Origin: Lentzea sp. NBRC 102530
Lineage (GTDB): Bacteria > Actinomycetota > Actinomycetes > Mycobacteriales > Pseudonocardiaceae
Assembly: GCF_030269365.1 (NCBI RefSeq)
Contig: NZ_BSTF01000019.1
Coordinates: forward strand, 1-64,000
Length of the DNA: 64,000 bases
Direction of reading: 5' to 3'
Shown here: positions 7,381 through 15,845 of the stretch, in pieces
Numbering within the stretch: position 1 is the first letter of the stretch
Layout: each line of letters starts with the position of its first letter
Program-made: the position numbers and the translations under genes
The notes under the pieces: model-generated
Seen by the model: only the letters and a program-made list of their open reading frames with translations
Told to the model about the DNA's origin: nothing
Database searches by the model: none

Positions 7381-7943
7381 CTCACCTCCACGAAGCCCTT
7401 GCTGTCGTCGTACAGGGTGATGCTCGGGTCATCACCAGTATGCCCGCCGTGTCGGACCTGCACACGAGACCAGACGGCGGACCAGTAGTCCAGCTCGCTC
7501 ATGCTTGCGAGGTAGTGAGGATGCCCTTCCGGATACCAGAAGATTCCCCGGAAGTCAGTGAGATGCGAAGTCGCTGTCCCTCCTGGCTCGTACCGGTCTT
7601 CCATGCACTTGCGAACGCGGGATGCGGCATCGGCTGGCTCCAGACCTGCGTCGGTACGCATCAACGGCAACGCGGGGCCGTTGATCAGTACGGCGATATC
7701 GATGTCGCCCGGTTCCTCGACACTCGTCACGAACGAGCCGTTGACCCACACAGCGGCAACCGGCACCAACGTCGCTTCAATCTGCGCCAACCGGCCTCGG
7801 GCGGTCATGAGCATTGCTCGCCTCATTGGAGTCTGCCCAAACACCTGCTCGATCTCAGCCCAGTCGGCACTGTGCGGTAGATCCGAGACAGGAAGCACCA
7901 TCAGCTCTGGATCGACGCTGCACCTGACCAAAGCTGGAAGCAA
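7368..7943 (-). CDS. DUF6932-like nucleotidyltransferase-fold protein, 191 aa
   Basis: Residues about 68-85 (VNGSFVTSVEEPGDIDIAVL) show the G-S...D-x-D pattern of the polymerase-beta-type nucleotidyltransferase fold, with an upstream helix and further strands (FRGIFWYPEGHPHY) as in the DUF6932 group. The start is TTG at 7943, supported by a perfect GGAGG with a 5-nt spacer; the internal ATG at 7901 lacks a good ribosome site. It is followed by the coupled 331-aa gene. In MNT/HEPN systems such proteins modify a partner toxin; whether that applies here is inference. Confidence 0.65.
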   Translation of the reverse strand: MLPALVRCSVDPELMVLPVSDLPHSADWAEIEQVFGQTPMRRAMLMTARGRLAQIEATLVPVAAVWVNGSFVTSVEEPGDIDIAVLINGPALPLMRTDAGLEPADAASRVRKCMEDRYEPGGTATSHLTDFRGIFWYPEGHPHYLASMSELDYWSAVWSRVQVRHGGHTGDDPSITLYDDSKGFVEVRWSS

Positions 7944-8522
7944 TGAGACCTCCGTAACCGCGAGTACGTAGGTAAGTCGACGCTCTGTGATGAACCGTTA
8001 CATGTCGCGACCAGCGCTGACTGGCGATGTCGCCTCTAACTGAGGGGCCTCGCACCATCCCGTATGACCTGGCTCGTCCCAACCGCGCGTGTCAAGGGGG
8101 TACCTACCGCCTCGACGTGATCATGCGCTGGGACGGCCCCCTTGACACGTGTGGTTGCCCTCGGGGAGGTCATACGGGATGGTGCGTGCCCCGGCCCCCG
8201 CTGGAACATGATGTGCCGGCGCTTCCCCGCACCATTTTGGAGACCTGCCCGTCCGGCGAGGACATGCTTTGAAGTCTCGGCGGTTCACTGTGGGGGTCGC
8301 TGGCCGTTCCGGTCCGACAACGGTCGACCTGCGCGCATGCCTCGCCCGCCGCGCTCGGACGCCGGAGGCGGCCTTGGGCGCGGCGAAGAAAGAGGCGCGT
8401 AGGTCTGCCGTTGGCGGATGGGCACCAACGGCCAGCGGCCCCCGCAGGGGGCCGCCTTGATGAAGAAAAGAAACTCTGAACACGGCAGCAACGGCGCGTG
8501 GGTGAGACAGACGGCTAGCCAC
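7944..8522. other. Non-coding stretch dominated by a large inverted repeat
   Basis: No gene is supported on either strand; the open frames are Arg/Pro-rich without a plausible start. The stretch contains the 136-bp inverted repeat at 8051-8186. The remainder (8190-8522) shows short GC-rich inverted segments such as the GCCGTTGG/CCAACGGC pair near 8407-8435 but no clear function. Confidence 0.5.
8051..8186. repeat. 136-bp imperfect inverted repeat with 50-bp arms
   Basis: Left arm 8051-8100 and right arm 8137-8186 are complementary over a perfect 20-bp outer segment (CGCACCATCCCGTATGACCT) and an inner segment ending in GTGTCAAGGGGG, with mismatches between them and a 36-bp loop. There is no open frame inside. 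It could be a MITE-like dispersed palindrome or a large bidirectional transcription stop. Confidence 0.75.
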
Positions 8523-9305
8523 TCATGGTTGCGGAGCAAGAAGCGGTGCCCAGCTCTTGGCATAGTTGCCGAACACGCCGGTTCGCCACGCCCGCGTGAT
8601 CAGCTCCTGCCAATCACTGATCGAACTGATGATGAGTCTGTTGAGCTCAGTTCGAGCAGCCTCGGACTTGTCGACCGACGCCAACTGCATGAGCAGGTCT
8701 GGGTGCAGGTTGAGCAGCCTTCGATGCAAGACCTCCCATAGCTGCTTTGGGGAATCACCTGGCTGTGAAGCATCGGCCAGGTGGTCCAGGTTGTAGAACC
8801 GACCCTTCTTGGCGTAGGTACCGAGCACGTCCAACACCTGGTCGATGTAGGGGTCGTTGTCAACCTTGTCGAGCAGTTCCCCGATGAAACCCGGTGCGGT
8901 GCTGCGGGTGGGCGCATCTTGGACGATGAGGCCTCGCACGTGCTCGTACAGCTTGGCAATGTCGTGACCAATGGCAGTCATCGAGGCCTTGGTGGGCCAG
9001 CTTCCCGAGGTATCCAGGGCATGCAAGCCGGTACTGAGCTTGAGCAGCTTCTCTGAGCCACCCGCTAGGCACACAAATACTGCGTCAGCGTCGCGGGCAG
9101 CGAAGGCGTAGGACTGGAGCACCTTCAACCCGTGGCGTAAGAGTGACGCGGCGGCGTCTACCTCGTCGCTGAGCGCAATCACCTTGTCGAAAGACATCGG
9201 GACGTCAGTCACGGGCAACATCGTGCGCTGCTGGCTGAGGGTTAGCGAGCCGATTATCTCGTCCACAGTCAAACCGCCAGAAGCGTGCGACAACGTCTTG
9301 GCCAA
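8523..9305 (-). CDS. Unknown mostly helical protein, 260 aa
   Basis: No family is recognised with confidence. The protein is almost all helix; segments such as SEKLLKLSTGLHAL and MTAIGHDIAKLYEHV recall the four-helix core of HEPN-type proteins, and an R-x4-H arrangement (RLLNLH) occurs near residue 200, but the match is weak. The start is TTG at 9305 with GGTGG 6 nt upstream; an internal GTG at 9269 is the alternative. A HAD phosphatase gene lies 33 bp upstream on the same strand, so the two form a probable two-gene unit. No membrane span or signal peptide. Confidence 0.55.
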   Translation of the reverse strand: MAKTLSHASGGLTVDEIIGSLTLSQQRTMLPVTDVPMSFDKVIALSDEVDAAASLLRHGLKVLQSYAFAARDADAVFVCLAGGSEKLLKLSTGLHALDTSGSWPTKASMTAIGHDIAKLYEHVRGLIVQDAPTRSTAPGFIGELLDKVDNDPYIDQVLDVLGTYAKKGRFYNLDHLADASQPGDSPKQLWEVLHRRLLNLHPDLLMQLASVDKSEAARTELNRLIISSISDWQELITRAWRTGVFGNYAKSWAPLLAPQP

Positions 9306-9338
9306 ACTGCTGCCACCATTGGTGACTGGGCGTCCGAT

Positions 9339-10046
9339 CTAGCGCTTGATCAGCTGCACCAGCTCCGCAGTGTTCGTTAGGTCTACGAGCACCTTTCGAG
9401 CCCCGGCAGCCTGTAGCTCCTCGACGCTGCTCTTTCCGCTCGCCACAGCGATGACCTGTGCACCTGCAGTCAGCGCAGCAGCCACGTCCCGCGGAGTGTC
9501 GCCGATGAGCACTGTGTCGTCTGGGCCGAACGGCGTGTCAAGTTGCTGGGCCGCGCGCTCCCTGGCGATTGCCACCAGCTCCGCGCGGTCGGCGTGGTCG
9601 TCGCCGTACGAACTCGTCTCCAGATCGAGGAACTGTTCCAGACCGAGCGCGACCAGCTTGATACGCGCTACTACCCGAAGGTTTCCAGTCAACACCCCTT
9701 GGTGGACAGTCGGTTCAGACTCCAACGCCGCCAGTGCTTCTCGCGCTCCCGGCAGCACTCGGGCTCGCGACGCGAACTCATCGCGGCCGGCCTCGTAGCT
9801 GTCGATCAATGCGTTCACCAGCTTGTCCATGGCCGCATCGGTCGGCTCGATCTCGTGCAGCTTTAGGGTCTCGGCGATGATGTCCAGCTCGGTCCTGCCG
9901 CTCACGTCGGCAAGCTGCTGAAAGGGTTGGCCGAACGCCCTCGGGATCGCTCGCTCGTACATCTCTCGCCCCATGCCGCGAGACTGAAGCAACGTGTGGT
10001 CGATGTCCCAGAGCACGAGCCGTCGCAGCTCGTTCGGCGCGATCAT
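9339..10046 (-). CDS. HAD-superfamily hydrolase, phosphoglycolate-phosphatase-like, 235 aa
   Basis: The HAD motifs are in order: motif I DIDHTLL (about residues 14-20, nucleophile Asp), motif II TGN (about 119-121), a Lys-containing segment (RIKLVALGL), and motif IV GDTPRDV (about 184-190). The roughly 80-residue cap between motifs I and II makes it a C1-cap phosphatase of the Gph type. It acts in the cytoplasm on small phosphorylated metabolites; the substrate cannot be told. ATG at 10046 is 79 bp from the divergent HTH/TPR gene. It is probably co-transcribed with the 260-aa gene downstream. Confidence 0.8.
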   Translation of the reverse strand: MIAPNELRRLVLWDIDHTLLQSRGMGREMYERAIPRAFGQPFQQLADVSGRTELDIIAETLKLHEIEPTDAAMDKLVNALIDSYEAGRDEFASRARVLPGAREALAALESEPTVHQGVLTGNLRVVARIKLVALGLEQFLDLETSSYGDDHADRAELVAIARERAAQQLDTPFGPDDTVLIGDTPRDVAAALTAGAQVIAVASGKSSVEELQAAGARKVLVDLTNTAELVQLIKR

Positions 10047-10125
10047 GCTTCGAGTCTGTCACTCGATTGGGGGCCTCGCGCTGGGGCGTAGCATCAGTGC
10101 AGGTCAACGCTTTACAGGGGTGGGG

Positions 10126-11331
10126 ATGGACGAACAGCTCGCAGCCGCCATCGGTGAACGGGTGCGTCTGCGCTGTCTCGCGTCGCGTCTGCAGAAAACC
10201 GTGATCGCCGGGCTTGCGGGCATCACGCCCGACTACCTCTACCAGATCGAACGCGGCCTCAAGCTCCCCACGGTCACGGTACTGAAGCAACTGGCCGAGG
10301 TGCTCAACGTGTCGGCTGACGAGTTGTTGAGCTCCACTTCAACGCGGAAGACGTCGCCCAGACCGGAGTCAGCGGGCGACGCGCTGTATCGAGCGTTCAC
10401 CAGGCCGGTGTCGTCCGATGCATCAGCCGTCGACCTGAAGGCGTTGCGCCGCAACGTTTTGGCTGCTTGGCAGACCTGGCAGACGTCGGCCACTCGATAC
10501 AGCCAACTCGCCCCGGGACTTCCCGCACTCGTGATCGAGACCGAGCAAGCCTTGCGTGCCTGTGTGAACGGTTCAGCGGCTGATCAGCGAGAGGTTCAGT
10601 GCTGCGCTGCTGACCTGTACGCGTTGCTGCGTAGCGTCGCCAAGAGGCTCGGCAGGGTGGACGTCTCGCTACTCGCGGCCGATCGTGCGATCCGTGCAGG
10701 CGAGGATGCAGATGACCCGCTGCGGCTAGCGATGGCCCAATGGAACCTCGCTCAGGTGTTGCTCGCCGATGGCGAAGCTGAAGGTGCTGAGGACGTCGCG
10801 ATGCAGGCGGCTGAGGCACTGGGAGCCTGGGCAGACAATGACCTCGACGCCGTCGCGCTCCGCGGTGCACTCCTGCTCGTCGGCTCCATCGCGGCCGCAC
10901 GTCGAGGAGATGTCTGGCGGGCACGGGAGCGCGTGCAGACGGTTGAGCCGCTGGCGAAGCAGACCGGCGAACGCAACACGTTGTGGACGGTCTTCGGCCC
11001 GACGAACGTCGCCATGCACGCGGTCAGCGTGGAAGTCGAAGCTGGCGCGGCTGCGGACGGGTTGCGGCTCGCCGAACGGATCGACCACGACCGCTCCCCC
11101 TCGATCGAACGCCGTGTGGCGTTTCTTCTCGACCAAGCCAAGGGGCAGGTACAGCGCCGCGACTATGGCAGCGCGTTGGTGATGCTGTCCGCCACTGAAC
11201 GCGAAGCACCCGAGGATCTGAGACACCGGCCGGCCGCGCACCAACTGCTGGGAACGCTCGTGCAACGGGCTCGGCGTTCGGTCGCGACGGAAGCCGCGCG
11301 GCTGGCCACGCGCGTCGGTGCACCTCTCTGA
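10126..11331 (+). CDS. XRE-type HTH regulator with TPR-like repeats, 401 aa
   Basis: Residues about 9-62 are an XRE/Cro helix-turn-helix (AGLAGITPDYLYQIERGLKLPTV, shown here in part). The remainder is a helical array of Ala- and Leu-rich pairs typical of TPR-containing actinomycete regulators that sense a peptide or small molecule. The ATG at 10126 follows AGGGGTGGGG. The frame is open upstream to 9994 but that stretch overlaps the divergent gene and is not protein-like. The regulator probably controls the HAD/260-aa pair and itself from the shared 79-bp gap. Confidence 0.8.
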   Translation: MDEQLAAAIGERVRLRCLASRLQKTVIAGLAGITPDYLYQIERGLKLPTVTVLKQLAEVLNVSADELLSSTSTRKTSPRPESAGDALYRAFTRPVSSDASAVDLKALRRNVLAAWQTWQTSATRYSQLAPGLPALVIETEQALRACVNGSAADQREVQCCAADLYALLRSVAKRLGRVDVSLLAADRAIRAGEDADDPLRLAMAQWNLAQVLLADGEAEGAEDVAMQAAEALGAWADNDLDAVALRGALLLVGSIAAARRGDVWRARERVQTVEPLAKQTGERNTLWTVFGPTNVAMHAVSVEVEAGAAADGLRLAERIDHDRSPSIERRVAFLLDQAKGQVQRRDYGSALVMLSATEREAPEDLRHRPAAHQLLGTLVQRARRSVATEAARLATRVGAPL

Positions 11332-11443
11332 GCAGCAGCGCTCCCGGTCGGGCCTAGCCGACAGCTCGGGTTACTGAACAGAAGTCGACCTAGCGTCGCT
11401 GCTGTCAGGTGATCTACAGCAGTCGCGTCGAGGAGTGCTCACC

Positions 11444-11677
11444 GTGTTGTCGCCCGAGGATGTCGACCTGGTCGCGGGACTTCGCAAGGTCTCGGAACTG
11501 ATGCCCGGCATCGCGTTCGACATCGTCATGGAGACCCTGCCGGCCGAGACCGAGCGTGAGTTCGGCCGGATCCTCGTCGCGCTCGGCGAGACCCTGTCCG
11601 ACCGTGCCGAGAGACGAGAGCCACCTGAGCGGGCGATAGACGGTCGCGGCACTGCCGACAGCTTGGGGCCGCAATGA
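11444..11677 (+). CDS. Small hypothetical protein, 77 aa
   Basis: A helical acidic protein starting MLSPEDVDLVAGLRKVSELMPG with a charged tail, no known domain. GTG 11444 is preferred because GAGGA lies 9 nt upstream; an in-frame GTG at 11435 would add three residues. Its TGA overlaps the ATG of the Scr1-type gene (ATGA at 11674), so the two are translationally coupled. It is not a DUF397 protein, the usual small partner of that regulator class, although it occupies a similar position. Confidence 0.6.
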   Translation: MLSPEDVDLVAGLRKVSELMPGIAFDIVMETLPAETEREFGRILVALGETLSDRAERREPPERAIDGRGTADSLGPQ

Positions 11678-12546
11678 CGAAGAACTTCATGCCGTCAATG
11701 GCTGAACGGGCGATCGGCCGCGAACTGCGAAGGTGGCGGAACGACGCTGGCTTGAGTCTCTCTGTTGTCTGCCAGCGGGCGGGGTTCTCGGCTGCGACGC
11801 TCAGCCTGACCGAGAACGCCTTGAAGCCGTTCGACCCGCTGGACATCATGCTGCTCGGGCGCATCTACGAGCTTCCGAATCACGTGTGGAAGCAGACGAT
11901 CAGGCAAGCCGAGACTGTTGCGAGGGAACGCACTCAGAGCGCGAACGGACAGCACAGTTCAGGTGAGCTGAATGCGGCCAAGGATGTGGACGATGCGTAT
12001 CTAGAGGCGGTGACGATCCGCGCCTTCGGTGCGGACATGATCCCGCGCTTTCTCCAGACTCCTGAGTACAGGATCTCTGCCACTGCTCTGGGATGTCCCA
12101 CCTATCGAGCCTACTGCCCTGGTCGCACGGCGACGCTGCAAACGCGCTGGACGGACAGCCTGACGGCAGCTGGAGGACACGGTCCCACGGTAGAAGTCCT
12201 GATCAGCAGACATGCGCTTCGCCGGACAGTCGGCAACCCGACGATCACGAACGCCGCTCTCCTCCAGCTGATACGGCTCTCCGAAAGCGAGGCCTTCACG
12301 GTCCAGCTGACCGACGGCGGGCCTCTGCCTGAAAGCTCGTACGTCCATCTCACCTTCCCACACCGACAACACAGCGACGCGGTGTACGTGGAGGGCAGCG
12401 GCAACGCGAGGTACATCGAGGACTCGACCGTGTGCCAACTGGTCAACCAGAGCTTCAGAGCGCTGCAACAAGTCGCCCTTGGTCCGGCGCAGTCCATAGA
12501 GGTGATCGCCGAGACGGCCAGCACCATGACAGACGGAGGCGACTGA
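11674..12546 (+). CDS. Scr1-type regulator: HTH plus DUF5753, 290 aa
   Basis: Residues about 12-65 are an XRE-type HTH (GRELRRWRNDAGLSLSVVCQ). From about residue 105 the sequence follows the DUF5753 pattern: AFGADMIPRFLQTPEYRISA, a central ISRHALRRTVG, and a C-terminal strand run. Proteins of this class are annotated as Scr1-family antitoxin-like regulators and are usually paired with DUF397 proteins. Here it follows a 77-aa gene with a 4-bp overlap and precedes a second DUF5753 gene by 4 bp. It lies in the cargo half of the integrative element. Confidence 0.8.
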   Translation: MTKNFMPSMAERAIGRELRRWRNDAGLSLSVVCQRAGFSAATLSLTENALKPFDPLDIMLLGRIYELPNHVWKQTIRQAETVARERTQSANGQHSSGELNAAKDVDDAYLEAVTIRAFGADMIPRFLQTPEYRISATALGCPTYRAYCPGRTATLQTRWTDSLTAAGGHGPTVEVLISRHALRRTVGNPTITNAALLQLIRLSESEAFTVQLTDGGPLPESSYVHLTFPHRQHSDAVYVEGSGNARYIEDSTVCQLVNQSFRALQQVALGPAQSIEVIAETASTMTDGGD

Positions 12547-12550
12547 ACGC

Positions 12551-13408
12551 ATGGATCGAGCATCACTCACGCCGCGCAGCTGCGAGCTCGGCGACGAACT
12601 CCGAACCATGCGAGAGCGATTCGCCAGAGGGGCCGAGTTCGCCAAGACGCTCGACTGGGACCCGAGCAAGGTGTCCAACATCGAACGCGGGAAGACACAT
12701 CCGACCGACCTGGACCTCGCCCAGTACCTGACGGCATGCGGCAAAGATCGACGCTGGATCACTGACTTCATCGGCCACTACCGGCAGGCTTTCGAACCGT
12801 ACTTCGCCCAGAAGCCAACGAATTCCACGACGATCGTCTTCGCGGAACGCACCACAACCACCATCACCGGCTATGGAGGGCCGACGATCCCGGACCTGTT
12901 CCGGACTGATGCCTACACAGAGCACGTGCTTCAGCAGAGCGGAGCAACCCCGGAACAGATCCAGTCCGCGGTTCGGTCCCAGCAGGAACGCCGCTGCATT
13001 CTGCGAGCGCCAAGGCGGCCGGCATGCGTGTTCTACGTGAACGAAACGGCAGTCAGAGCGCAGCTCGGCGACGACCGCACGCGGATGGATCAGCTGGAGC
13101 TGCTCAAGCTCATGTCGTGGGCACTTCGCGTCGTTCCCGCGGGCAAGGAGCTGTCTTCCTCATCCGGCTTCACGCTCTATGAATACGAGAAGATACCGGC
13201 CACAGCCGTCGTGGATTGCGATGTCGCGAGAGTCTTCGTGCAGGACGATGCGGCCACGTCTCGATGCCAGAGGGTCCTGGCGATCCTGGACCAAACGGCC
13301 TTGAGCCACTCCGAGTCGAGAGACCTCTTCAGCCAGTTGCTCACGGATGAGTACGTCGCTGCTATCGCGGTCGCGTCGGGTGAGCGTTCAGATGTTTCGT
13401 CACGCTGA
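12551..13408 (+). CDS. Second Scr1-type regulator: HTH plus DUF5753, 285 aa
   Basis: The HTH (ELGDELRTMRERFARGAEFA, then DPSKVSNIERGKTHPT) occupies about residues 12-60. The DUF5753 region begins after the FAERTTTTITGYGGPTIPDL strand near residue 95 and includes LRAPRRPACVFYVNETAVRA, TLYEYEKIPATAVVDCDVAR and a final VFVQDDAATSR. The protein closely parallels the partial gene at the right window edge. The ATG is 4 bp after the stop of the preceding paralogue, so both are in one operon. No DUF397 gene follows; an APH-type kinase gene comes next after 93 bp. Confidence 0.8.
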   Translation: MDRASLTPRSCELGDELRTMRERFARGAEFAKTLDWDPSKVSNIERGKTHPTDLDLAQYLTACGKDRRWITDFIGHYRQAFEPYFAQKPTNSTTIVFAERTTTTITGYGGPTIPDLFRTDAYTEHVLQQSGATPEQIQSAVRSQQERRCILRAPRRPACVFYVNETAVRAQLGDDRTRMDQLELLKLMSWALRVVPAGKELSSSSGFTLYEYEKIPATAVVDCDVARVFVQDDAATSRCQRVLAILDQTALSHSESRDLFSQLLTDEYVAAIAVASGERSDVSSR

Positions 13409-13501
13409 CCTGCACTTAAGCGGGCTCAGGTTCAGCTCTCGACCCCTTCGGGCACCTAGAAGAGCCTGGCGAGCCAAATACCGAACCTCTAGCGTGGACG
13501 G

Positions 13502-14419
13502 GTGCACAACGTGCTTGAAGCAGACATCCCAGACGGACCTTTCAGCTCCGGTCTTGTGTCTGCTGTGCTGAAGGCGGCTTCCGCCCACACGGAAATCGAC
13601 TCGGCCGATGCGCACTTGATGCGGCTGGGCGAGAACGCTCTGTTCCATCTCCCAAATTCGTCCGCGGTTGTGCGCATCGCCCGGAACCACGACCACTGGG
13701 ACGACGCAGTCAAGGAAGTGGCGGTTGCCAACTGGCTCGCTGAAAGTGGCTTGCCCGCCGCGCGGCTGTACGACCTCGATCAACCGATCTCGGTCTCCGG
13801 ATACCCGGTGACGTTTTGGCGCTACATCGACGGTCGCAACGGCGGTCGCGGCGACGTCGGGGCCTTGGGCCGCCTACTGCTGAGGCTGCACCAAACGCCG
13901 CGCCCGGCGACGTTCGAGTTGCCCGAGCAAGACATCCTCGCGCGTGTCGAGCCCCGGATCGGGTCGGCCGGCGCGCCAGACGCGGACAAGCGCTTCCTGC
14001 TGAGCAGGGTCGCCGAACTTCGGGACGAGATCAGCGCGCTCGAGTTCCCGCTTGAACCGACGGCGATCCACGGGGACGCGCACGTCCAGAACCTGATGAT
14101 CAGCGACGGTGCGGCGGTCCTGATCGACTTCGAGCGCTTCTCCTGGGGCCAGCCGGAGTGGGACTTGGCCATGACGGCGACCGAGTACCTGTCTGCTGGC
14201 TGGTGGACGCCCGAGGAGTACCGCGAGTTCTGTGAGGCCTACGGCTACGACGTCACGCGATGGGACGGTTTCAAGGTCCTGCAAGCCACACACGAGATCA
14301 AGATGACCACCTGGATCATGCAGAACGTCGGTGAGTCCGGCGAGATCGCTGCCGAGTACGCCACGCGGATCGAGACCATGCGGACTGGGCGTGCCACGGA
14401 GCCGTGGCGGCCCTTCTAA
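13502..14419 (+). CDS. APH-family (aminoglycoside/choline kinase-like) phosphotransferase, 305 aa
   Basis: The Brenner motif HGDAHVQNL (about residues 188-196) and the metal-binding IDFERFSWGQPEWDLA (about 206-221) identify an APH-type kinase with catalytic Asp in HGD. The N-lobe carries VVRIARN with a probable ATP-contacting lysine downstream (DDAVKEV). Family members phosphorylate small alcohols, sugars or antibiotics in the cytoplasm; nothing here fixes the substrate, and calling it a resistance gene would be unwarranted. GTG 13502 is assumed; GTG 13511 is an alternative. It converges with the next minus-strand gene, overlapping by 4 bp. Confidence 0.75.
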   Translation: MHNVLEADIPDGPFSSGLVSAVLKAASAHTEIDSADAHLMRLGENALFHLPNSSAVVRIARNHDHWDDAVKEVAVANWLAESGLPAARLYDLDQPISVSGYPVTFWRYIDGRNGGRGDVGALGRLLLRLHQTPRPATFELPEQDILARVEPRIGSAGAPDADKRFLLSRVAELRDEISALEFPLEPTAIHGDAHVQNLMISDGAAVLIDFERFSWGQPEWDLAMTATEYLSAGWWTPEEYREFCEAYGYDVTRWDGFKVLQATHEIKMTTWIMQNVGESGEIAAEYATRIETMRTGRATEPWRPF

Positions 14420-15831
14420 GCGATCCGTGTCAGCAGTGCGGCGGTTCCCAGGTCGAGGCCTGGATAGTGCCGAATCACCCGCTCGACGAACAGGCGCGTG
14501 CGGTGATCGTTCGCGTGGAGTGCCGCAAGCTGCGCGTGGAAGTCGGTCAGGTAGCGCACATACCTGCTGGATTGCAGCGGACCAGCGAGGTCTACCGCGT
14601 CGATCGCCAGGTCCACGGCTTCCTCCAGGTCGCCGTTCGTGAGTGCTCCGGCGGCCGAGACCATGCCGATGAAGGCTCGCGTGCGTGGCGGAGTGTCGTC
14701 CGGGGCGATAGCTCGCGCGGCGTAGAGCCGGACCTTCTCCGACTGCTTGAGGTCGCGGAAACCGTGGGCGGCCTCCCCCGCGAGTTCCTCGGCGTTGAAA
14801 TAGCTGATCCACTGCGGCTCGTCGTCAGGGACGTGCTGGCTGAAGAATCGCTCCGCCTCATGCATCACGCGGGCGAACTCGCGGGCCTGGCCGCTGCTCG
14901 CCAACGCCCTGGCCTCCATCGCGAGGAACATCGCCGTAACCGCTGGCGTGGCCTTGGCGATGGTCGAGCCCTGCGCCGCACGTGCGAACTGGACGGCGTC
15001 GTTGAAGCGCCCGAGATAGTTCGCCTGGTGGCTGAGGTTCGCCAACAACCGTCCACCTAGGACAGGATCTTGAGCCTCGCGGGCAAGACGGAGTCCCTGC
15101 ACGAAGTACCGCTGCGCTGCTCCGTGGCGGCCCGCGTCGTAGGCGCTCCACCCGAGCAGCTGCGCCACCTCCGCGGCTGCGCTGAACAGGTCGCGCCGCT
15201 CCGGCTCGCTGTGAGTGCCTTGCAGAAGCGGGGTGATCTCGGTCTTGAAGTAGAAGAGCAGCATCTTCCGGACGTGCCCGCCGCCGTACCGGAAGTCCAG
15301 GTCCATCAGGTTGGCTGCCGTCGCACGGATCGCCGAGGCCGCTGCTCCCCCGCCTCGGCGCAGCTCGTCGGCATCCGCCACGTGCAACGAGTCGCCGAAC
15401 ATATAGCCGGTGATGATGCTCGGCGTCGCCTCGTGCGCCCACTGGGAACGCACAAGGGCGGGCTGATCTTCGAGGTCAGCGGCGGTGAGCTGGCTCATCA
15501 GGTCAACAGCGGCGTCAGCGCTCGGCGGGTACTCCGCGCCGTGCTCAGTCGCATCGGGGCCGACAGGCTGAAGACCGCCGTTGAAGCCGATCTCCGCAAG
15601 GTCGACGCGCCGGCCGAGCTTGGCGCCGAGAGCAAGAGCGATGTAGTTCTGAGTCGCCGCTTTCGGCCGTGTCCCGTCGAGCCAACGACGAACGGACACG
15701 TGATCGGCCGAGATGGTCTGACCGTCTCGTTGGGCGAGTTCCCGCACTCGTGCGGCAAGGCCCTTGTTGCTCATGTCGGCTTCCGACATCACCGCAGCTA
15801 GGAGCTTGTTCGGTTCGCTGTTACCGGTCAA
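14416..15831 (-). CDS. HTH/TPR-type transcriptional regulator, 471 aa
   Basis: The N-terminal 80 residues form an HTH of the kind seen in large actinomycete TPR regulators (MSEADMSNKGLAARVRELAQ, then HVSVRRWLDGTRPKAA). The rest is helical with TPR-like pairs (AAAEVAQLLGWSAYDAGRHG, then AQRYFVQGLRLAREAQDP). I prefer the TTG at 15831, with GGTGA just upstream; the ATG at 15870 would read through the TGCAC repeats. Start is uncertain. It faces a small plus-strand frame and the GntR gene across a promoter region full of TGCAC repeats, so it probably regulates or is regulated through that region. Confidence 0.75.
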   Translation of the reverse strand: MTGNSEPNKLLAAVMSEADMSNKGLAARVRELAQRDGQTISADHVSVRRWLDGTRPKAATQNYIALALGAKLGRRVDLAEIGFNGGLQPVGPDATEHGAEYPPSADAAVDLMSQLTAADLEDQPALVRSQWAHEATPSIITGYMFGDSLHVADADELRRGGGAAASAIRATAANLMDLDFRYGGGHVRKMLLFYFKTEITPLLQGTHSEPERRDLFSAAAEVAQLLGWSAYDAGRHGAAQRYFVQGLRLAREAQDPVLGGRLLANLSHQANYLGRFNDAVQFARAAQGSTIAKATPAVTAMFLAMEARALASSGQAREFARVMHEAERFFSQHVPDDEPQWISYFNAEELAGEAAHGFRDLKQSEKVRLYAARAIAPDDTPPRTRAFIGMVSAAGALTNGDLEEAVDLAIDAVDLAGPLQSSRYVRYLTDFHAQLAALHANDHRTRLFVERVIRHYPGLDLGTAALLTRIA

Positions 15832-15845
15832 ATGATCACCATGTC

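Noticed and set aside
9994..10125. N-terminal extension of the HTH/TPR regulator
   Set aside because: The extra 44 codons overlap the start of the divergent HAD gene and are not protein-like; ATG 10126 has a good ribosome site.
13502..14419. Calling the APH-family gene an aminoglycoside-resistance gene
   Set aside because: Only the general kinase motifs are visible; the family includes many kinases of unknown or metabolic substrates.
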